A DNA stretch of 64,000 nt, taken from NCBI RefSeq assembly GCF_018141445.1, contig NZ_CP058649.1, positions 515,001-579,000 of the forward strand, written 5' to 3'. Below, piece by piece: positions 61,597 through 64,000 of this stretch. Under the pieces are notes generated by a model. That model was not told the DNA's origin. It saw nothing but the letters and a program-made list of their open reading frames with translations, and ran no database searches. Both the position numbers and the translations under genes were made by a program. This stretch comes from Vallitalea pronyensis. GTDB taxonomy: Bacteria; Bacillota; Clostridia; Lachnospirales; Vallitaleaceae. The stretch's first letter is position 1. The number at the start of each line of letters is the position of its first letter.

Positions 61597-62775
61597 CTAT
61601 CTAACTTCTAAAGTTTTTTCAATAATACCTGTGTTGTTTAGTTTAAATGTAACCTCTATTTTAATAGGGGTGGTGCTAAAAACCTCATCCCAATTGTTTT
61701 TTATTTGCCGCCAAGCACCTAAATATTTCCTGTGAACAACTTCTCCAAAACCAAAAATATCGTTTTTATACTCCTTTTGTGCCTTCGTGATCACTTGATG
61801 TATTTCTTGTTTAATGACGTCTGCGGTTTCTTCTTCTAAGATATCAATCATCTCCTGGGTTGATAGATCCCCAATACCTTCTTGGTTTCCAATGGTTCCT
61901 TCTGATTTTACTTCTACTAACAGTAAGGTGTTTTCATCCTTTATGCGCACATCTATTTTACTTTTAGCTCGTAGTTGTTCAATGGCTATCATTTTTTCTC
62001 TATCAAGTGGATTCTCAATATTGATAATACCGCTTCCGGATTTGTTGAGTAGGTATTTCAATCCTTTCGTTTCACAAGGGCTTAGCCATCCAATCAACGT
62101 ATCTTTCTCAAAAACAGCAGCGCCTTCTATTTTCATATCTTTTATGTTAAGGTCTGTGTCTTCATTAACAATCTCTATCACACTTGTGGTTAAATCATGT
62201 CCTGCTGAACTAAGTTGTTTTAGAACATCGATTAACTGGGATTTTAGAATGGCAAGATTGACACTGGAGGCCTCAACGATTTGTCGGATATGAGATGCTG
62301 GAACATTCTCTAGATCGCTTTTGGCATTGATAATATTCTTAGCAGTTGTTCCTTTGGCAATGATAACCATTGGTGTTAAGCTTGTTTCATGGTCTCTTTC
62401 AAAGAAATCCAGTACATCCTTGATGCCATCTTTTGCCAGTGTTTCACCAATAACGATTATCTGAATATGGCTGTAATAGGGTTTTCTATTGACTGTTGTA
62501 AATTGATTCCTAACGGCTTCATGAAGGGTTTCACCTCTGGAAGTATTGGTCCATACGGGTTCTTTACCTGTTTTGCTATCTTGTTCTTGACTCACTTCCG
62601 AAGGCTTGGTTAGCTGTAATGTAAGTTCTATTTCATCATCAGCAGTTTTATCCAGCCCTACCCCAGAAATAAAAGCTCTTTCCGTTAATTCTACATTATC
62701 CCAACATCCAGTTACCATGAACATAAGAAAAGGAATCATAAGGAGTAATAGTAACTTTTTAAACGTATTATGCAT
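61597..62775 (-). CDS. Ger(x)C-family spore germination lipoprotein (subunit C)
   Basis: 392 residues. Signal peptide and lipobox VTGC followed by the typical WDNVELTERAFISGVGLDKT. Three alpha/beta domains of GerC proteins: TLQLTKPSEV, HIQIIVIGETLAKDGIKDVLDFFERDHE, LKYLLNKSGSGII; C-terminal VVHRKYLGAWRQIKNNWDEVF. Anchored outside the inner membrane of the spore. Order of the operon: A, C, small protein, B. Confidence 0.94.
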   Translation of the reverse strand: MHNTFKKLLLLLMIPFLMFMVTGCWDNVELTERAFISGVGLDKTADDEIELTLQLTKPSEVSQEQDSKTGKEPVWTNTSRGETLHEAVRNQFTTVNRKPYYSHIQIIVIGETLAKDGIKDVLDFFERDHETSLTPMVIIAKGTTAKNIINAKSDLENVPASHIRQIVEASSVNLAILKSQLIDVLKQLSSAGHDLTTSVIEIVNEDTDLNIKDMKIEGAAVFEKDTLIGWLSPCETKGLKYLLNKSGSGIINIENPLDREKMIAIEQLRAKSKIDVRIKDENTLLLVEVKSEGTIGNQEGIGDLSTQEMIDILEEETADVIKQEIHQVITKAQKEYKNDIFGFGEVVHRKYLGAWRQIKNNWDEVFSTTPIKIEVTFKLNNTGIIEKTLEVR

Positions 62776-62791
62776 AATGAACCCTCTTTTT

Positions 62792-64000
62792 CTATTGACG
62801 TTTTTTCATGCGTGTTTTATTAGGATTATCCCCAATCAGAGACTTGGGCCGCTTAGTCATCATCCATATGGGTAACTTAATCACGGAATCCTTTAACTCA
62901 TTTTTATGAAAAGGTGCTAAAGGCGACATATAGGGTACACCAAATGAACTTATGGAGCACATTTGTATAGACAGCAGCATGAGTATGATAATAATGCCTA
63001 AAAAGCCTAATATATTAGCAGCAAGCATGATGGTTAAACGAATCAAATGCACAGAATCTTGTATAGGGGGTATAATAAAACTACAGATACCTGTTAATGC
63101 AATAATAATGACCATTATATTGCTTACAAGGCTTGCATTAACAGCAGCTTCACCGATAATGAGAGCACCAACAATACTGATTGATTGTCCAAATGGTCGC
63201 GGCATTCGAATACCTGCTTCTTTTAATAATTCAAAAGCTGTTGTCATAAATAGTGCTTCTATGAACGGTGAGAAAGGTAGACCTTCTACGGAAGCAGCTA
63301 TGGATAATAACAGTTTTAATGGTATTGAATTGGAATGAAAGGTGATGAGTGCTATATATACCCCTGGTGCAGATATGGTGATGATAAAGGCTAGTGTTCT
63401 AAGAATTCTATTAAGGGATCCTAAAAAGAATCTTGAATAATAATCGTCACTGGCTTGAATTGTTTCTGTAAATAAATAAGGCACAGTTAGAACAGTAGGT
63501 GTCCCATCACAAAAAATAGCTACTCTTCCTTCTAATATTTTGGCTGCTATTCTATCCGGTTTTTCCGAGTTCCCTATCGTTGGAAAGATTGAAAAAGGAT
63601 TATCTTCAATAAATTGCTCCACATACCCTGAATCCAATATGGCATCGATTTTAATCTTTTTTAATCGACTTCTTACAGTCTTTATAATGTTATCATCAAC
63701 AATACCTTTCAGATAACAAATCACAACGTTGGTATGACTTTGCTCCCCAATCCGATAATTTTCAATTTTTAAATTAGGGTTCTTAATCTTTCTGCGAAGC
63801 AGAGAAATATTGGTTTCCAATGATTCAATGAAGGATTCCCTGGGTCCCCTAACAGTTGATTCTGTAATGGGTTTATCAACATTTCTTTCACTCCATCCTT
63901 TTGTATCTACTTGAAGAGCCATGGCATTTCCTTCAATGTATATCAATGCATACCCATCAAGAATACCATTAATTGATTGTTCCAAATGCGTAACTTCTTT
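62792..64000 (-). CDS. Spore germinant receptor subunit A (GerA family), 5' end outside window
   Basis: The frame stays open to the window edge (KEVTH precedes LEQSINGILDG), so the N-terminus is missing; at least 402 residues are seen and the family has about 480-540. Soluble part with GWSERNVDKPITESTVRGPRESFIESLETN, characteristic of GerA proteins, then membrane segments with RMPRPFGQSISIVGALIIGEAAVNA. Basic end KSLIGDNPNKTRMKKRQ. First of the receptor genes in transcription order as far as visible. Confidence 0.93.
   Translation of the reverse strand, partial: KEVTHLEQSINGILDGYALIYIEGNAMALQVDTKGWSERNVDKPITESTVRGPRESFIESLETNISLLRRKIKNPNLKIENYRIGEQSHTNVVICYLKGIVDDNIIKTVRSRLKKIKIDAILDSGYVEQFIEDNPFSIFPTIGNSEKPDRIAAKILEGRVAIFCDGTPTVLTVPYLFTETIQASDDYYSRFFLGSLNRILRTLAFIITISAPGVYIALITFHSNSIPLKLLLSIAASVEGLPFSPFIEALFMTTAFELLKEAGIRMPRPFGQSISIVGALIIGEAAVNASLVSNIMVIIIALTGICSFIIPPIQDSVHLIRLTIMLAANILGFLGIIIILMLLSIQMCSISSFGVPYMSPLAPFHKNELKDSVIKLPIWMMTKRPKSLIGDNPNKTRMKKRQ

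Noticed and set aside
61814..62293. Plus-strand Ser/Ile-rich frame of 159 residues
   Set aside because: Shadow of the well-supported GerC-type gene on the other strand.
1..64000. tRNA, rRNA and prophage genes
   Set aside because: None recognised by eye on either strand; no integrase, terminase, capsid or tRNA cloverleaf was seen. A tRNAscan or Infernal run would be decisive.

Overview
The window looks like a chromosome segment of a low-GC, anaerobic, endospore-forming Clostridia member. The evidence is a spore-germination (Ger) operon, a ferredoxin-dependent 2-oxoacid oxidoreductase, a SigI/RsgI pair, an ECF folate S component under a THF riboswitch, Firmicutes-type LexA boxes and strong GGAGG ribosome-binding sites. 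The many sugar ABC importers without their own ATPase, and the glycoside-active enzymes, point to a polysaccharide or oligosaccharide degrader (possibly a Lachnospirales/Vallitalea-like lineage; this is inference only). No rRNA, tRNA or CRISPR array was recognised.

Layout. 1-3.6 kb: end of a Gfo/Idh/MocA oxidoreductase, thymidine kinase, and a SOS-controlled Y-family polymerase with its small partner. 3.6-8.6 kb: a secreted orphan, a shikimate-kinase-like protein, an IS1202/ISNCY-like insertion sequence with an 18-bp target duplication, and a PadR plus repeat-rich membrane protein pair that the IS sits just in front of. 8.7-10.8 kb: PIN-PhoH ATPase and an SdpI-like protein. 11.2-18.9 kb: a maltodextrin locus (LacI regulator, binding protein, two permeases, a cytoplasmic and a surface GH13 enzyme). 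19-35.5 kb: a second LacI regulator and a large glycan operon (two binding proteins, four permeases, NHL/TPR protein, YIP1 protein, DUF5696-like protein), then a GH130 phosphorylase and a sugar isomerase/epimerase. 35.5-39 kb: repeat-rich region with seven intact 27-bp palindromes and a 182-188-bp tandem repeat, between a TSCPD protein and MTA/SAH nucleosidase. 39.2-42.6 kb: 2-oxoacid:ferredoxin oxidoreductase in only two fused polypeptides. 42.7-45.6 kb: an ArsR-HTH regulator divergent from a GH2 glycosidase. 46-48.1 kb: ABC-F ATPase behind a leader peptide and attenuator. 48.5-50.6 kb: a SOS-boxed radical-SAM DNA-repair pair. 50.7-52.6 kb: amtB-glnK behind a consensus promoter and a leader terminator. 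52.9-56.2 kb: GNAT, M3 peptidase, folT with THF riboswitch. 56.4-60.2 kb: sigI, rsgI and an SLH surface protein with a SigI-type promoter. 60.3-64 kb: gerA/C/B-type germinant receptor operon, cut by the window edge.

How it fits together. Two LacI-controlled importers bring in alpha-glucans and a second glycan, perhaps beta-mannoside given the GH130 enzyme. Both lack an ATPase gene, so a shared MsmX-type ATPase elsewhere is likely. The SigI/RsgI system may couple surface sensing to cell-surface proteins. Much of the regulation is visible at RNA level: THF riboswitch, ABC-F attenuator, amtB leader terminator and several long structured hairpins between genes.
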